This document shows positions 52,921 to 64,000 of a DNA stretch of 64,000 nt, piece after piece (within the stretch, counting starts at the first letter, position 1; each line of letters begins with the position of its first letter). Under the pieces are notes generated by a model, which ran no database searches, was not told the origin of the DNA, and was given only the letters and a program-made list of their open reading frames with translations. Both the position numbers and the translations under genes were made by a program. This DNA is from Malachius bipustulatus (taxonomy: Eukaryota > Arthropoda > Insecta > Coleoptera > Melyridae), in NCBI GenBank assembly GCA_910589415.1, contig OU342630.1, positions 24,771,867 through 24,835,866 on the forward strand. Direction: 5' to 3'.

Positions 52921-55205
52921 AAGCTAGTCCAGTCAAAGTAGGTTTTAATTGTGCAATTCATGCGGAAAAAATATATTTTGTGTGGGGGTTAGGTGGTCAA
53001 TGGAGAGTCTAAATTCAAAAATGCGACCTCCTACCCCTTGCGAATAAGCCGCCATATTGGTTTTAAGAGATGAATGGGTTTTTTGCACTTTAGGACGTTA
53101 ATTCGCAATTTACTGAAAAAAGTGTCATTACTTACTTTACTCAGGAAAACATTCTCCACAAATTTGCACATGTGACATTTACATAAAAATATCTTATTAA
53201 TCGGACCAATTATTGTTACGCAATACTGCGCCGAAGTCAATAAGTCGCGCGCTGCTGGGATCTTGATACAAATTCAACGCGCTCCATCGGGCGCAGGTTT
53301 AGTTAGTATTACATTCTGTTGAATAAATAGATATAGAAATAAACGATTTGCATAATTTTTCATTTAATAGTCAGTGAAAATATGCGTATGAAATTTATCA
53401 AAATTTCCGGGAATTGGCGGGAATAAAAAGAAGTTGATTCTGGAGTTTATGAGAATCTATCGAAGTCATAAAAAATCTATGAGAATTAATGAAAATATTT
53501 TGAAATTAACGTAAATTGAAGAGAATGGATAGGAGTTTTTAAGAATCTATCGGAATTAATAGGAATATTTTAGAATTTACGGAAATATGGATAGAAATTA
53601 ATGAGAGTTGTTGGAGGCCAATATAGCAGTAAAAATTGAAATACTGTCAACAGATATGAGATAAATTCTAATTTTAGAGAAATTATCAACAATCACTATC
53701 TATTCCTGAAATGGACCCAACGCCGTGAAAAATATTATTCAAAACTATGTATAAAATATGAGAAAATATATAATAATGTATGATAATTAGTGAATATCTT
53801 GCAAAATGATATAAATATTTTTTTTTACAAAATATAACATTTAGGTAACAGCTTTTACAGCATAAAAAATTCATCAACGTACCTACCTTGTAAAATGCCA
53901 GCTTCGAATTGGTCTAGTTTAAGCCACGTGCACAGTCACTGTCGAAACGTCATTTAACATGAGCTCATTCTCTTTGTCTTCCATCGTATTCGCGGATTTC
54001 CGAAGAGTTTGTACCCCTTTTTCTTTATTAACGCGATTTTCGCCGAGGTACAAGGCCTCTTTACAGACGAAGCAGTCACTTATTTTGGAACACTGGTCGT
54101 TTCCCAAGTGATCGAAAGACCTTTTTTAGGGATGTGTTTCCCGATTTCCACGGACAGGCTTATGTTTTTTTTTAAAGAGCATATATTTTCTAGGCTTGTC
54201 TAGACACGTTTTTATTCGTTTAACAACATCTCAGACAAATCTTATCTATACAGGGTGTTGATTTTCAAAACGGACCATAAGGAATAGAGCATGTAGCATT
54301 AACCCATTTTTAAATAGAACCAGGCTTTATTATTACCTACTACTGACTTATAAAGTTTTATTATTGGATTGTCGAAACGTAGAAACGTCATTATTGTTTA
54401 GGCAAGGCATGCTATTTTGTGATTAAACATTAACAATTACTTGAACTTCTACTGAAGAATTTTAGAAAACAACGTGAAATTAAATCAATTTCTGATGTCA
54501 AGCGTTATGCGCAATAATTTTAGCTTCATTTTGATACCAAAACCATTTCTGTCAGTTTAAACGGCGAGCAGGAATCCTCGAAAACCAGTTTCGCAATGCT
54601 AATCCCCTATGGCCCGCTTTGAAAATCAACACCCTGTATACGGCAGCCCTATTTGGAGCGAGTCGGCATGGGTTATCGCTTACCTGAGAGACCTAATGGG
54701 CCCGATCTCACCTTAATGACTTCGACGCAGTATTGCGCAACAATAATTGGTCCGATTAATAAGATATTTTTATGAAAAAACTTCGTAATTGTAAGCGCTA
54801 CAAGTTTTGTGGGAACAATTTTTGGATTGCGATTGAAAAAAAGGAGTTATTCCAAAAATACCAATTTTTCATCTCCCTTGTTCTTAATTAATCACCTGTA
54901 GGTCATTAAATATTGCAAATACGAAAAAATGTTACATATTATGCAAATTTGTGGAGAATGTTCTTCTGAGTAAAGTAAGTAATGAGACTTTTTTCGGTAA
55001 AATGCGAATTACCGTGGTAAAGTGCAAAAAACCCATTCATCCCTTAAAACCAATATGGCGGCTTATTCACAAGGGGTAGGAGGTCGCATTTTTGGATTTA
55101 GACTCTCCATTGACCACCCAACCCCTACACAAAATATATTTTCTTCTGCATGAATTGCATAATTCGATGCCTTTTTCGTCTAAATTTACTGGACTAAGCA
55201 CCGAC
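52921..55205. mobile_element. Foldback element 13
   Basis: Arms 52921-53250 and 54717-55205 are inverted copies: CCTACCCCTTGCGAATAAGC against GCTTATTCACAAGGGGTAGG, and TTACGCAATACTGCGCCGAAG against CTTCGACGCAGTATTGCGCAA. About 1.5 kb between the arms holds AT-rich DNA and nested element 12. Confidence 0.82.
54249..54638. mobile_element. CAGGGTG foldback element 12
   Basis: 390 bp, TACAGGGTGTTGATTTTCAAA to TTTGAAAATCAACACCCTGTA, TA borders, nested in foldback 13. Confidence 0.88.
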
Positions 55206-55589
55206 AAAGTCGTCAAAGGTAAACAAACCTCTTGACAGCATTTGCACATCAACACTGGAGCGCAGACCACACCAATTTCCTTCACATAATATTATAACAG
55301 AGCTTAATCAGATTGAAGACAGAATATGTAGTATTCAATAGCATTTGAAGCATCTAGGAAAAGTCAACTAAAAATTTCCACATCCCAAACTTCCTCTCTA
55401 ACACCACTTGACAATAATTGTTAATTTACATAAAAATAACTCCTTCCATCTCCGGCATTTAAAAGTTAATTCGTTGCAAGACTTTATAAACGAATCAGTC
55501 CTACATTTCCGTTACTTATCAGTATCAAAATAAATTGTAAATTGTAAATAATTGTTTAACTAAATTATCTTGAAACACAGAATACTAAA

Positions 55590-55830
55590 TGAATAATTCT
55601 AATTCTGTTCCAACGAGCTGATAATGATTTCCCGTCGCGTGAGGGGTTTGATTCTCAACAATTGCCCCGAGGGTTAGTCGGGGGCGGCACTGGCGGCGCT
55701 CTATAGCTGGAACGGAGTTGTGCTGATTCCGTGCTGAATCATTTTATTCACTAATTGCGCGATCGTTACAAATACAATTATCTCGCGCCGCGTACCCTTG
55801 TATTTGCTGAATAAATATAATGAAAATAGC
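55590..55830. other. GC-richer unique patch
   Basis: GGGGGCGGCACTGGCGGCG, TAATTGCGCGATCGTTAC and CTCGCGCCGCGTACCC stand out from the AT-rich flanks. No splice-bounded frame; could be a regulatory element. Confidence 0.3.
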
Positions 55831-56137
55831 AGTAAAATCTGACACTATTCAACAGGGATGAGCAACAGTTCCTGCCGGACCTGTGCAGAATGTTGCCAAG
55901 TTCACTGTGGTGTCTGAACTGTAGTTCAAGTAATATTACACAACCTGAACCTTTCCTTCAAAGAATAAAATTCATCTGAAAACGGTGCTTATACATGTCG
56001 GCCCATACTAGTACATGCTTTACTCAAATTTTCAGTTAATATATTAATTTTCCAACAGTACAATACCAATAATAGGACTCAATTTTCTTGGGTGCGTTTA
56101 TGTTGAAAAATAAATTCTGATGAATCAAATCCGTTAA

Positions 56138-57493
56138 ACGGCCCACAGACGATGCAATTTGTCGTACAACAAGTTGTACGATCTTGGTCGGTTCAACCGT
56201 CTAAACGATAATTGGAACGTGTGTGGTGCTGTAGTACAACTAATCGTACGACGCGGTCGAGTCGTTCGGAAGTTTAGCATGTTTAAAAATCTGTCGTACA
56301 ACTAGTTGGATATACGACAAGTTTGAAGGTGTGTGTCTATTCGCCGATTTGTTGACACGATTTCAGCGACTAATCAGTGAGTACGGAAGCATTGCGTAGA
56401 TACCGAGCTGGTTCTAAAAAAAAATTATACGGTCCAGACGATGGACGTTTTCAAAAAACTTTTTGAAAATTCAAGTACAGAATCACAATGGCCATAATTT
56501 AAGATTATTTTGGAGTATATAGAGTGTCCCATATGACAGTGGCATATCAAAGTTTCAAATCTTTTCATCTACATCATAGGATAGTACATGAAAAGTTAAA
56601 ATAGGGACATATTATGTAAGCCGTTTTTCTCTATCTTCAGCCATTTTCGTTGTACAGGGCCTTGAACTTGAAAAATGACGATTTTCACTTGTTTATAACT
56701 CAAAAACTTCTGAATTTTAACACCAACTGTAAAAGCCAATCTTATTTTTTTCTCTTCTCAGACCAACTAAACATGCACAATAACATAGGAGCATTCCATT
56801 AAAAAAAAAATTACTTTGATATGCCACTGTCATATGGGACATCTATATACTCCAAAATAATCTTAAATGATGGCCATTGTGATTCTATACTTGAATTTTC
56901 AAAAAGTTTTTTGAAAAAGTCCATCGTTTGGCCTACAGAGACCGCTTCGAATGAGCTGGGACACCTGTATAATGACCAAGTTAAGATAAGGACATGTAAG
57001 CCTTTTTCTGATATCTTGAGCCGTTTTCGTGGTAAATGTCTTTAAAGTTGGAAAATCATGATTTTCACTTGTTTATAACTCATGGCCTACTCAATTTAAA
57101 ATACAACTATAAGCACCATTGTTATTACATTTTCTCAGACAGTCTGAAAATGCAATAATATAGGGGGTGTCCCATTTAAAAAAACAAAGATGGCCATTGC
57201 TTTCGCCATTTTTAAATGTGCTGCCATCTTGGTAATATTTCATTTTGATTCGTTATTAGGTATGTTGCCTAAGTGCCAAATTTCAGGTTCCTGGATCATT
57301 TATTGGAACTCTAATTTTTTCTAATGAGCCGTTTCAATCAATCAGCCTGTAAACTAAACTAGTTGTACAACCGATCGCTTGTGATCATTTCACGTCTGTG
57401 AACAAAACGTTGTACGATCTGTGTCGTAACGATTAACAGGGCAACCGATTGTACGATCGGTAGTACGACAAATTGCATCGTCTGTGGGCCCCA
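56138..57493. mobile_element. TTAA-flanked element with GTCGTAC subterminal repeats
   Basis: Termini (GG)CCCACAGACGATGCAATT and their inverse at 57465-57493, each next to TTAA (56134-56137, 57494-57497). Within about 200 bp of either end, variants of GTCGTACAACAAGTTGTACGA occur at least six times, themselves partly palindromic. TTAA suggests piggyBac or Sola3 relationship. The interior is filled by another foldback (56420-56945). Confidence 0.75.
56420..56945. mobile_element. Nested foldback with element 14 inside
   Basis: Outer arms GACGATGGACGTTTTCAAAA and TTTTGAAAAAGTCCATCGTT; inner termini TATAGAGTGTCCCATATGAC (56519 on) and GTCATATGGGACATCTATA (to 56849). The core between is a half copy of the family of element 5 (AAGCCGTTTTTCTCTATC, TTGTACAGGGCC). 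Confidence 0.75.
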
Positions 57494-57497
57494 TTAA

Positions 57498-58123
57498 AGA
57501 AATTAAGTACTAATCGGAGACGTTTTTTTATCAATGTTTAAAGGAATATTGCTATCATTTTGTGCGATTATTATTAATAAAAAAAAACAAATTATTTGAA
57601 GCAAATTTATATTTAAAATGTATTAAGTTTATTAAGTGGCATTAAAATTGAAAATTCTAGTTTTCAAGTTGAAATAAGAGCACATGCAGTTAGTACTTAG
57701 TGCTACCTCCTCGAGTTCTGATCACTGCAAGTAAGAAGTATACCCTTTCTTGCAATTTGCGTCCCATGTTTCATTCATATTCTGCTGCAAATCTAACTTC
57801 TTCTACTGTACTTCGAGAGGATTTTTTTTTCTTATGCTGTATTTTAGCTCATCCCATATGTGCTCTATAAGATTTTAGTCTCTGTTGTATGATGACCACA
57901 CTGTAATCTTTGAATTTGTTATGATTCGAGTAAATTATTGACTATGGGAGTGTTACAGTTGCGTCCATTACAAAATGTAAACTGGAAATTTTGTTGAGTA
58001 ATTTAAACTTCAAAAATTAAGGCCGCATCAAAGATAGATGTCAAATATGTCAAATATGTCTATCATTGATGAAAAAAGACAATTAAGTCAAACACATTTA
58101 TTTATTGACGATACTAAACAAAT
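57498..58123. other. AT-rich stretch, no feature supported
   Basis: No inverted termini or coding motif. A short frame at 58038-58226 overlaps the MITE and is a by-product. Confidence 0.3.
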
Positions 58124-58271
58124 GCCCGTATTCACAAACGATAATTTCCAAAATAATTACGTAATCAATTATCCCCATCTCATTCTATTGCAAAAAAAAC
58201 TGCATAACTCCATCTCACTCATTTAAATAATTACGTAATTATTTAGGAAATTATCGTTTGTGAATACGGGC
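58124..58271. mobile_element. Palindromic MITE family B, copy 3
   Basis: 148 bp, GCCCGTATTCACAAACGATAA to its inverse, the best-preserved of the three copies; AAA(T) borders. Confidence 0.85.
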
Positions 58272-58537
58272 AAAAGTCTGTTTATTAGTTATGATAAAAT
58301 TTAGCTTCACGGTCCATAGCAGTGATTTTTTAATTATTCTTGATTTTTAGTCCCACTGTTCATTACTCCGTTCTTAGGCGGTCTAGACGGTTATTAAGTA
58401 TTTGTGTTTAAAATAAGATCTGTCAATTTGTAAAAGCGAAATTCAAAATGCCTCTGCTGGATCAGAATTCGACCTTACAATTTAAATATTTCTCTACCCA
58501 GCTATCTGAGCTGTATAGCTTTTTAATGTAGTGATGT

Positions 58538-58658
58538 GGCGAGAGGAGACGAGACAAGAGTAGACGAGATTTGTAACGGTCTCTAAATTTTTCATCAGTC
58601 TCGTCTTGTTTCGTCTCTTTGATGTGGTCTCGTCTAGTCTAGTCTGATCTCGTCAGTC
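58538..58658. repeat. Purine/pyrimidine-split GAGAC hairpin
   Basis: Left part GGCGAGAGGAGACGAGACAAG is purine-rich; right part CTCGTCTTGTTTCGTCTC and TCGTCTAGTCTAGTCTG is its pyrimidine-rich inverse. Degenerate GAGAC/GTCTC units. Confidence 0.6.
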
Positions 58659-59076
58659 TTAAGAAGTACAAAAAAAATATAAAACTCCGCAAAATTTACG
58701 AAACTTAAGTAGGTATTACAGAATATGCAACTTACTATTCTGAATCAGATTTGCTATGAGAATATACCGGTGAAGTTTGCTTGATAGTAACTTAATCATC
58801 CAGTAAAATGATTTCGATGAAAATTTATTCAAAGAAAAAAGTAAAAAGGGATAAATCAGAAAAAAATTAATGACAAATTTACCAGTCACAACAAAAATCT
58901 GGCATTAAATGTATTATTAAGGCATATTTTGTATATATCTGATATTGAAAGAATCTAAAGAAAATTGACAAAAGACATCTACAAAAAGCATTTAAAATGC
59001 TATGATAGATTGGTATTGAATTAAAAGAAATTAATACACGAATTTAACAGAAATGAAAGCAGCTGCTAATAAAAGA

Positions 59077-59300
59077 GCTGGTGGTAGCTCGGCGAGCTAG
59101 AGTGCAGACTACTAATCCGTTGAGACTATCTGGGTTCGAATCCCAGCTTGTCATGGCTGTTGTGTTCAGCTATTCAACTGTATAATAAGCTGTTGTGTGG
59201 CTATTTGAGCTAGTTTTGAAGCCCAAAATTTCTGGAGACTTTGTCTTTATCTACATCGATCTACATAGTTAAGACCGATGTTCCCTTCTTAAAAAAATGT
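59077..59300 (+). repeat. tRNA-derived SINE-like unit
   Basis: The head (59077-59150) has an A-box-like TAGCTCGGCGAG (59085-59096) and a perfect B box GGTTCGAATCC (59133-59143) in a 5-bp T stem CTGGG/CCCAG, with normal box spacing. The anticodon stem is mismatched and the acceptor ends do not pair well, so it is not a working tRNA. A tRNA-unrelated body follows, ending near an A-rich tract at 59290. Confidence 0.6.
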
Positions 59301-59405
59301 AATAAAAATATCTGAAAAAACATTTAAATTGACTGTCAAATAGAACTAGAAGAAAAATATACATTTAGTTCTTCAAATTATTATAAGAAATAAATGTACG
59401 CAAAA

Positions 59406-60938
59406 TACAGGGTGTCCCATTATTGCGGGATTCTTCTCTGTCAGCTTTATTTTTTAAGTTGAAAAAAAAACTTTTTCTGAATTACCCCATAACTTCTGTA
59501 CAGATAACAACTTCTTCAATTTAATTAACATGGCCTATATATTATCTAATCACGTTTATCGAATCTACGGTAAATTCTTAGCACAGTTTTATAAGGGTTC
59601 CCCATGTCTATCTTTAACCCTTTTTGAGTTATATTAAATTTTTTGAAAATTTTGACAGTTGCAGCCTCCCACAAAATATATCATATCTTTCACCCCTAAT
59701 GCAAAATTGCGCTGATATTTTGTCAGATACATGTAAAATTGCCGCTGTTTAACCCCTCGCAAATACATTTCCAAAAAAGTATACATGGTGTTCTAAAATC
59801 TGCTACAAACATTGGAACTTTCAAATGGTCATAAATTCGTTATTTCAAATGGGACGATCAGTATTTTATCGCATAATTGAAATCAGTTTCTCACTCCGTT
59901 TCTAATGATATATGAATGCGTTATACCTAAAGTTAACGGTTATCGAGATAATGTAACAAAAGTAACGATATAATTATACAGGGTGTTAATGAATATGTGT
60001 TACAAACTTAAAGGGCATGTAGGAAATGCAAAAATAGGCGATAAATTTCCGGTAGACATGTTTCGTTGGAGCTTTAGTTTTCGAGCTGCAAGGTGTTAAA
60101 GTTCTTCGAAAAAATTAATATTTTTTGAATATCTACAAACTGGCTGATCAGAGTAACTCGAATTTTTTAACTGTTGTTGTACTAATCGAAGTACATAATT
60201 TGATACACCCATTGAAAAATTATTCAATCCAGTGGCAGAGATCTGGGTCTGTTGTTACCTTTTTTATTAAACAATTCCTACGCCAATGACTTTTATGCAA
60301 ATTTGTTATTTTTTTAGATATTTTTTTGTAAAGAAAACTTTCATCGACTGTCCATGTTTCCAACACTTTGACCATTATTCTAATTTATTGTTGATATATC
60401 TCGTTTGTTTTTTGTTTCACGTTTCTCTATTTTTTTCTACTCTCTATAAATTCATGATTTCAACTTTTGTTACATTAATTCAATAACCGTTAACTTTAGG
60501 AATAACACATCCATCTATCGTTAGAAACGGAGTTAGAAACTGACTTCAACTATACGCGATCAAATACAGGCCATCCCATTTAGAATACATTTAAATCAAA
60601 AATGAAAAACTCAACTTCTCTACAGTACTCTTGGTCATTGCTATGCAGTTTAGAATAAAGAACGTATAACCATTTCAAAGTTCTAATGTTTGCGTAGCAG
60701 ATTTTAGAACACCACGTATCCTTTTTTGGAAACTTATTTACGGGGGTTTAAACAACGTTTAAATTTAAATTAAGAAAGTTGTTATCCGTACAGGAGTTAT
60801 GGGAAACCCTGCATAGTATAAAATAATTTCTGAAGATGCGCTGTTGCAAGTCATGTAACTCAGAAAAAATAATTTTAAAAAACTTACTTCAAAAAAAAGC
60901 TGCCAGAGAAGAATTCCATAATAATGGGATACCTTGTA
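59406..60938. mobile_element. CAGGGTG foldback element 15, with element 16 nested
   Basis: Left TACAGGGTGTCCCATTATTG, right CATAATAATGGGATACCTTGTA. Arms pair over long blocks (CTAAAGTTAACGGTTAT against ATAACCGTTAACTTTAG). A second terminus, TACAGGGTGTTAATGAATATG, starts at 59977 in the loop; its right end near 60470 is unclear. Confidence 0.8.
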
Positions 60939-61036
60939 TATTTTAAAAGTAATAATTTAGCTAACAAGGAACTTACGAAAGTAGGTTTACGCAAAAATAA
61001 GCTTTAAGTTGTACCTTCTTATCAGTGCTAGGAAAC

Positions 61037-62310
61037 ATAGTTTCAAAAGTATCTAGATACAAGATACTAGATACTTTATAAAAAGTATCTTAAGATACAT
61101 TTTGATAAAGATACTAAGAATCAAAAGTATCTTAGATATAAAATACTTTCTAAGATTGCTATCTAAGACACTTTCAAACATCTATCTTTGATACTCAGAA
61201 TACACAGGGTGTATCTAAATAACACCGAAAAAATTTAGGGGAGGATTCTTTGATAAAAAATAAACAAAAAATTTCCTATTAACGTGTGTCTGGATATGCA
61301 CCTTTTTTGAGATACAGGGTGTCAAAAAAGGATTGTTTTTCGAGTTTTTTGAAGATATCTCGGGAACCGTATAAGACACAGAATTCAGCTTTTGTACAGA
61401 TCTTATCATTGATATTGGCAACTTTTTTAATGCTAACTACCTTTTTTAAGTATGCCAGTGCCGGATATTTTTAGGGTTGGGGGGATTTTTTGCCCCTAAT
61501 ATCTACGACACTGGGCAAATTGATATTTTAAAAGCACACTTTTAACCGTCAATGTTTTCTACACAAAAAGATACTCTTGGTTATAACTACTAACGTGAGC
61601 CATTTTCGAGAAAAACGGGCATTTACGATTAAAAACTCGCTTTGAATGATTCCAGACAAGTGTCGAAAAATTAACGGCTGAAAAGCTTCGCTCATTTCTG
61701 AGATCTCCGCTATAATGACACATGAAAAAACTCAGTATTAAAAAAGTAGCTATAAATATCAATGATATGACATTTACAAAAGGTGAGTTTCATATCTCAA
61801 ACGGTTCCCCAAATATCTTCAAAAGCTGGTAAAATAATCTTTTTTTGACACCCTGTATCTCAAAAAGGGTGCATTTCTAGACACACGTTTATACGAAATT
61901 TTTTGTTTATTTTTGACCAAAGAATCAGCTCTTAAATTTTTTCGGTGTTATTTAGATACACCCTGTATAAGATACTTCTAAAAACTATATCTTAGATACT
62001 AAAAGTATACTATAAACTTCTTAAAGATACCCACTTGAAAAATACAAATAAATGGAATACTTTAAAATTTCGTGATGACAGATGACCTAGACCTTATGCA
62101 AGCAGCATAATCAAACGGGCAATGTTGCGTAAGCCGTAACTTGCAACGTAGAAAAACTATCTATTTCACAAAGTATCTAATTAGATATAAAAAAATAGAT
62201 ACAAGATACTACTTTAAAAAAGTATCTAGATACAAGATACAATAAGATACTATCTTGTATCTTACATACTGAAAAGTATCTTTTTTTATGAAGATACTCC
62301 CAGCTCTGCT
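61037..62310. repeat. AGATAC-rich element
   Basis: Both flanks of foldback 17 are packed with AAGTATCT/AGATACTT words; AGTATCTAGATACAAGATAC occurs at about 61048 and again near 62220. Likely one element with palindromic hexamer repeats at its ends, split by foldback 17. Confidence 0.55.
61204..61967. mobile_element. CAGGGTG foldback element 17
   Basis: Left CAGGGTGTATCTAAATAACAC, right GTGTTATTTAGATACACCCTG followed by TA. Internal CACCCTGTATCTCAAAAAG faces TTGAGATACAGGGTGTC. Confidence 0.85.
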
Positions 62311-62639
62311 TCTTATTACTAATACAGAGTAGAAACTTACAAGGTTAAAAAATTTAAAAAATTAAAAAAAAACTTAAAATATTAAAAAGTGAAGATTTAT
62401 TAAAAAAAAGTGAAGTCAATCTTAATTTTTAATCGGGCATATTAAAGATGGTGTGTTTAACTCTTGAATAATTCGAGGGGTGGGACAACTCCAACTTTTT
62501 TATAAATGTAAGGGTAAGTTGATTTATTTTTATTTATTGCGTTGTGTAAATTGAGAATACAACAACCTACGTAATTTTTTTTTTCAACCGACAACTCAAC
62601 ATTTTTTCAATTAACAGAATATGTTTCTGTTACAGTTTT

Positions 62640-63215
62640 TACTCTCTATATGATAAGAACAAAAAATAAGACTGGTTTTTACCGCTGGTGTTTAAAAATT
62701 GAGAAGTTTGTGAGGTATAAATAAGTGAAAATAGCAATTTTTGAGGTTCAAGTCCCTGTACAACGGAAACACCTCAAGATAGAGAAAAACGGCTTACATA
62801 TGTCCCTATTTTAACCTTTCAAGTACTACCCTATGGTACAGAAACATTTGTACTTTCTTTTTTTTTATTTGGCTATGCGTGGAGAAATCACAAATTTTTT
62901 CAGATTTTTTATCACCTTGTATAAACATTTCATAGGATAGTCCTAGAAAAGTTAAAATTGGAACATGTAAGTCGTTTTTCTCTATCTTGAGCCGTTTTCG
63001 TTGTACAGGGCCCTGAACTTCGAAAATTGCGATTTTCAATAGTTTATAACTCAAAAAGTACTTAATTTAAATACCAACTGTAAAATCCAATCTTGTTTTT
63101 TCTTCTCAGATAATCTAAAAATGCGATAACAAAGGAGGATTCAATTAAAAAAAAAAAACATAATAACTTTGATATACCACTGTTATGTAGGACCCTCTGT
63201 ATAGTCCAAAATAAC
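62640..63215. mobile_element. Worn foldback of element 5 family
   Basis: AGAAAAACGGCTTACATATG, TTGTACAGGGCC and TATCACCTTGTATAAAC follow the order of element 5; both termini are eroded. Confidence 0.65.
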
Positions 63216-63219
63216 TTTA

Positions 63220-63782
63220 AATTATTGACATCCTGTATACCCCGTCATACAATAATTCCGAAAACGTAAGTACTTTGATCTTTAAATTATTCTGAAAGTT
63301 TTAATAAATTATTTCTATGAATCAACTGGCGTTTTATAGTTTCTACTTAACCTGACAAAGATGACTTCCATAATATTTAGAACAATATTCAGCCGGCTGC
63401 TACGAAAATAGTGATTAAGCACTTGACCGTATTTAAACTGCCTAATCTGTGATTAGCTCCTAGTTTCTGTTGTTCAAAAGTCAAATGTTAAGCGGTGTTA
63501 AATTTGAATAGCAGTTAATCTTCGATCTGTTCATTTACGTGACGTGTGAAAATTTATTGTTTTCATTTACACACGATGAATACGATCAGGGAAAGAATTG
63601 TTGAAAGTTTTCAAACAATAGATGATATGCTTAATGAAAAATAAAAATTATTATGGTCTATTAAAATGCGTAACGTTTATAAAAATCTTGAACCGATATA
63701 ACTATAGAACGAAACGAAGTAAAGAAGGCTAATAAATAGCAGTGGTGACGGGAAGAGCCACCTCTCATAACTAGAAGAATAA
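63220..63782. other. Unassigned DNA before the terminal ORF
   Basis: A 22-codon frame with ATG at 63577 (MNTIRERIVESFQTIDDMLN) is too short to call. No repeat terminus seen. Confidence 0.3.
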
Positions 63783-64000
63783 GGATTACACGTAATAGAA
63801 GAAAAGGAGGAAACTAATCAAGGAGCAGGAGTGTTTCCCTCGCTGGAAATCTCAATTCCGCCCCTGGAGGAACCGGAGGGTCGCCCACCTCCGGATCCCC
63901 CAGATCCCCGAGGAGAATTTATGTCGCAGTTACTGTCAGTCGCTGCTTGGGTATTCCGGGCCAATGCTGCCGGATGGCGAATATGCACTGATCTACCCTG
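63783..64000 (+). CDS. Partial ORF running off the right end
   Basis: Open from a TAA near 63780 to the end of the window without interruption (over 70 codons), in DNA that is suddenly GC-rich. It reads ETNQGAGVFPSLEISIPPLE, then a Pro/Asp-rich RPPPDPPDPRGEF, then MSQLLSVAAWVFRANAAGW. An internal ATG sits near 63921. It may be the start of a transposon ORF or of a host exon; no motif decides. Confidence 0.35.

Noticed and set aside
59077..59150. Functional tRNA gene
   Set aside because: A- and B-box present, but the anticodon stem and acceptor stem do not pair properly.

Overview
This window looks like a piece of an AT-rich, transposon-rich insect genome. The evidence is: a cuticle-protein-like exon, arthropod-type Jockey/I and CR1-like LINEs, a Ty3/gypsy LTR retrotransposon, mariner remnants, a tRNA-derived SINE-like unit, CCTA-type microsatellites, and GT-AG exon boundaries. 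I cannot fix the order; beetle or hemipteran are guesses. Almost everything recognisable is mobile DNA. Host genes appear only as isolated exons.

Layout. 1-7.4 kb: decayed LINE fragments on the minus strand, copies of a dispersed 'ATGGC(G)GCCATA' repeat, a hairpin element and a palindromic MITE. 7.4-12.7 kb: a Ty3/gypsy retrotransposon with two identical 214-bp LTRs and a 4-bp target duplication. It carries gag-protease-RT, has lost the end of RT and most of RNase H, and continues with an integrase interrupted by one stop. Between integrase and the 3' LTR lies about 0.9 kb of tandem units, each built around a 17-bp palindrome. 12.8-14.7 kb: a foldback element with remains of a Tc1/mariner transposase; it links the many 'CAGGGTG' foldback elements of the window to mariner. 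19.1-26.2 kb: a large foldback repeat, split by a nearly intact full-length CR1-like LINE (ORF1 and ORF2, one frameshift) flanked by 9-bp target duplications.

26.6-27.7 kb holds two probable host pieces: a terminal acidic exon (+) and the last exon of a cuticle-like secreted protein (-). 29.6-37.2 kb: hairpin elements, a perfect 28-bp hairpin, foldbacks, and two CpG-rich patches that may be promoters. 37.4-42.5 kb: an LTR-like region with TATA box, poly(A) signal and tRNA-type primer site, split by a TTAA-flanked element that itself contains a 2.4-kb transposon with a frameshifted, DUF7869-like transposase. 42.5-45.4 kb: long foldbacks. 45.7-48.8 kb: two likely internal exons of an unidentified minus-strand host gene. 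49-64 kb: nested foldbacks, a TTAA element with internal GTCGTAC-type repeats, a tRNA-like SINE head, an AGATAC-rich element, and an ORF running off the right end.

No bacterial-type operon, CRISPR array or complete host gene is visible. The most notable structures are the covarying palindrome array inside the LTR retrotransposon, the family of variable-stem hairpins that share an AATAGTTATTTA end, and the series of nested foldback elements.
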